From NCBI GenBank assembly GCA_022561895.1, contig JADFQH010000236.1, forward strand, positions 1-5,015: a stretch of DNA of 5,015 nt, read 5' to 3'. The translations under genes were made by a program, and so were the position numbers. Below are positions 4,724 through 5,015 of the stretch, in pieces. How positions within the stretch are numbered: the first letter of the stretch is position 1; each line of letters starts with the position of its first letter. The notes beneath the pieces are model-generated. The model did not search any database, was not told where the DNA came from, and saw only the letters and a list, made by a program, of their open reading frames with translations. Origin of the DNA: Methanobacteriota archaeon (lineage in GTDB: Archaea; Halobacteriota; Halobacteria; Halobacteriales; Halalkalicoccaceae).

Positions 4724-5015
4724 ATGAGCGAGTACGAACAGTTCAGCGATGTGGGTGAGGCGGACGTAACGCGCGCGATCGGCCAGGAGTGGACCGAGGA
4801 GTTCATGGATTTCTCCGATTCGGACGTGATCATCGTCGGCGGCGGTCCCTCCGGTCTGATGGCCGCAAAAGAGCTCGGCGAGCGCGGCGTGAAAACGATG
4901 GTCGTCGAGAAGAACAACTACCTCGGGGGTGGGTTCTGGCTCGGCGGCTTCCTGATGAACAAGGTCACTGTTCGTCAGCCCGCACAAGATGTCCTCGAGG
5001 ATCTCGACGTCGAAT
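4724..5015 (+). CDS. thi4: Thiamine thiazole synthase Thi4, N-terminal part (partial, runs off the right edge)
   Basis: Thi4 converts NAD and glycine to the adenylated thiazole precursor of thiamine, taking sulfur either from sulfide or from its own active-site cysteine. The 97 visible residues begin MSEYEQFSDVGEADVTRAIG. They contain the FAD/NAD-type Rossmann fingerprint DVIIVGGGPSGLMAAKEL (34-51; glycines 39, 41 and 44), the acidic residue Glu62 at the end of the second strand (TMVVEKNNYLGGG), and the Thi4 signature GGGFWLGGFLMNKV (68-81). These blocks distinguish it from general FAD oxidoreductases. The ATG at 4724 gives the short N-terminal extension usual in archaeal Thi4. The region of the catalytic cysteine (present in Haloferax and yeast Thi4) lies beyond the window, so the sulfur-donor mechanism cannot be judged. 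In haloarchaea thi4 is reported to be controlled by the ThiR regulator, which makes the upstream repeats notable. Confidence 0.93.
   Translation, partial: MSEYEQFSDVGEADVTRAIGQEWTEEFMDFSDSDVIIVGGGPSGLMAAKELGERGVKTMVVEKNNYLGGGFWLGGFLMNKVTVRQPAQDVLEDLDVE

Overview
This window looks like chromosomal DNA of a halophilic archaeon (class Halobacteria). The coding sequence is GC-rich, the predicted proteins are rich in Asp and Glu, one protein carries a Tat lipoprotein signal, and most genes appear to have leaderless starts with a TATA-like element 26-30 bp upstream instead of a Shine-Dalgarno site. The genes themselves are archaeal: the archaea-specific coenzyme A route and an archaeal Thi4. I see no rRNA, tRNA, insertion sequence or CRISPR array.

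Layout. Positions 1-134 (minus) hold the start of an unrecognised gene that runs off the left edge. A divergent intergenic region follows. Next, on the plus strand, come pantoate kinase (225-1118) and 4-phosphopantoate--beta-alanine ligase (1225-1986). These two enzymes together replace the bacterial PanC/PanK steps in archaeal CoA synthesis, turning pantoate into 4'-phosphopantothenate. The 3' end of the ligase gene overlaps by 35 bp the 3' end of a convergent minus-strand gene for a polytopic Wzx/MATE-type flippase (1952-3466). That gene is coupled through a TGATG stop/start junction to an upstream Tat-exported lipoprotein gene with an FxLYD-like domain (3466-3900). An 80-bp divergent promoter region separates the lipoprotein gene from a plus-strand gene for a haloarchaeal-type protein of unknown function (3981-4559). 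A 164-bp intergenic region dense in symmetric sequence then leads into thi4 (4724 to the right edge), the enzyme that makes the thiazole half of thiamine.

How the genes relate. Two cofactor pathways (CoA and thiamine) flank a probable two-gene cell-surface or glycan-export operon. The gene content is ordinary housekeeping, and I did not find a new multi-gene system. The most interesting material is regulatory. A 17-bp direct repeat spaced by 63 bp brackets the predicted thi4 TATA box, a perfect dyad encloses the predicted TATA element of the CoA ligase gene, and two genes share a 35-bp coding overlap. All promoter and operator calls were made by eye and are inferences.
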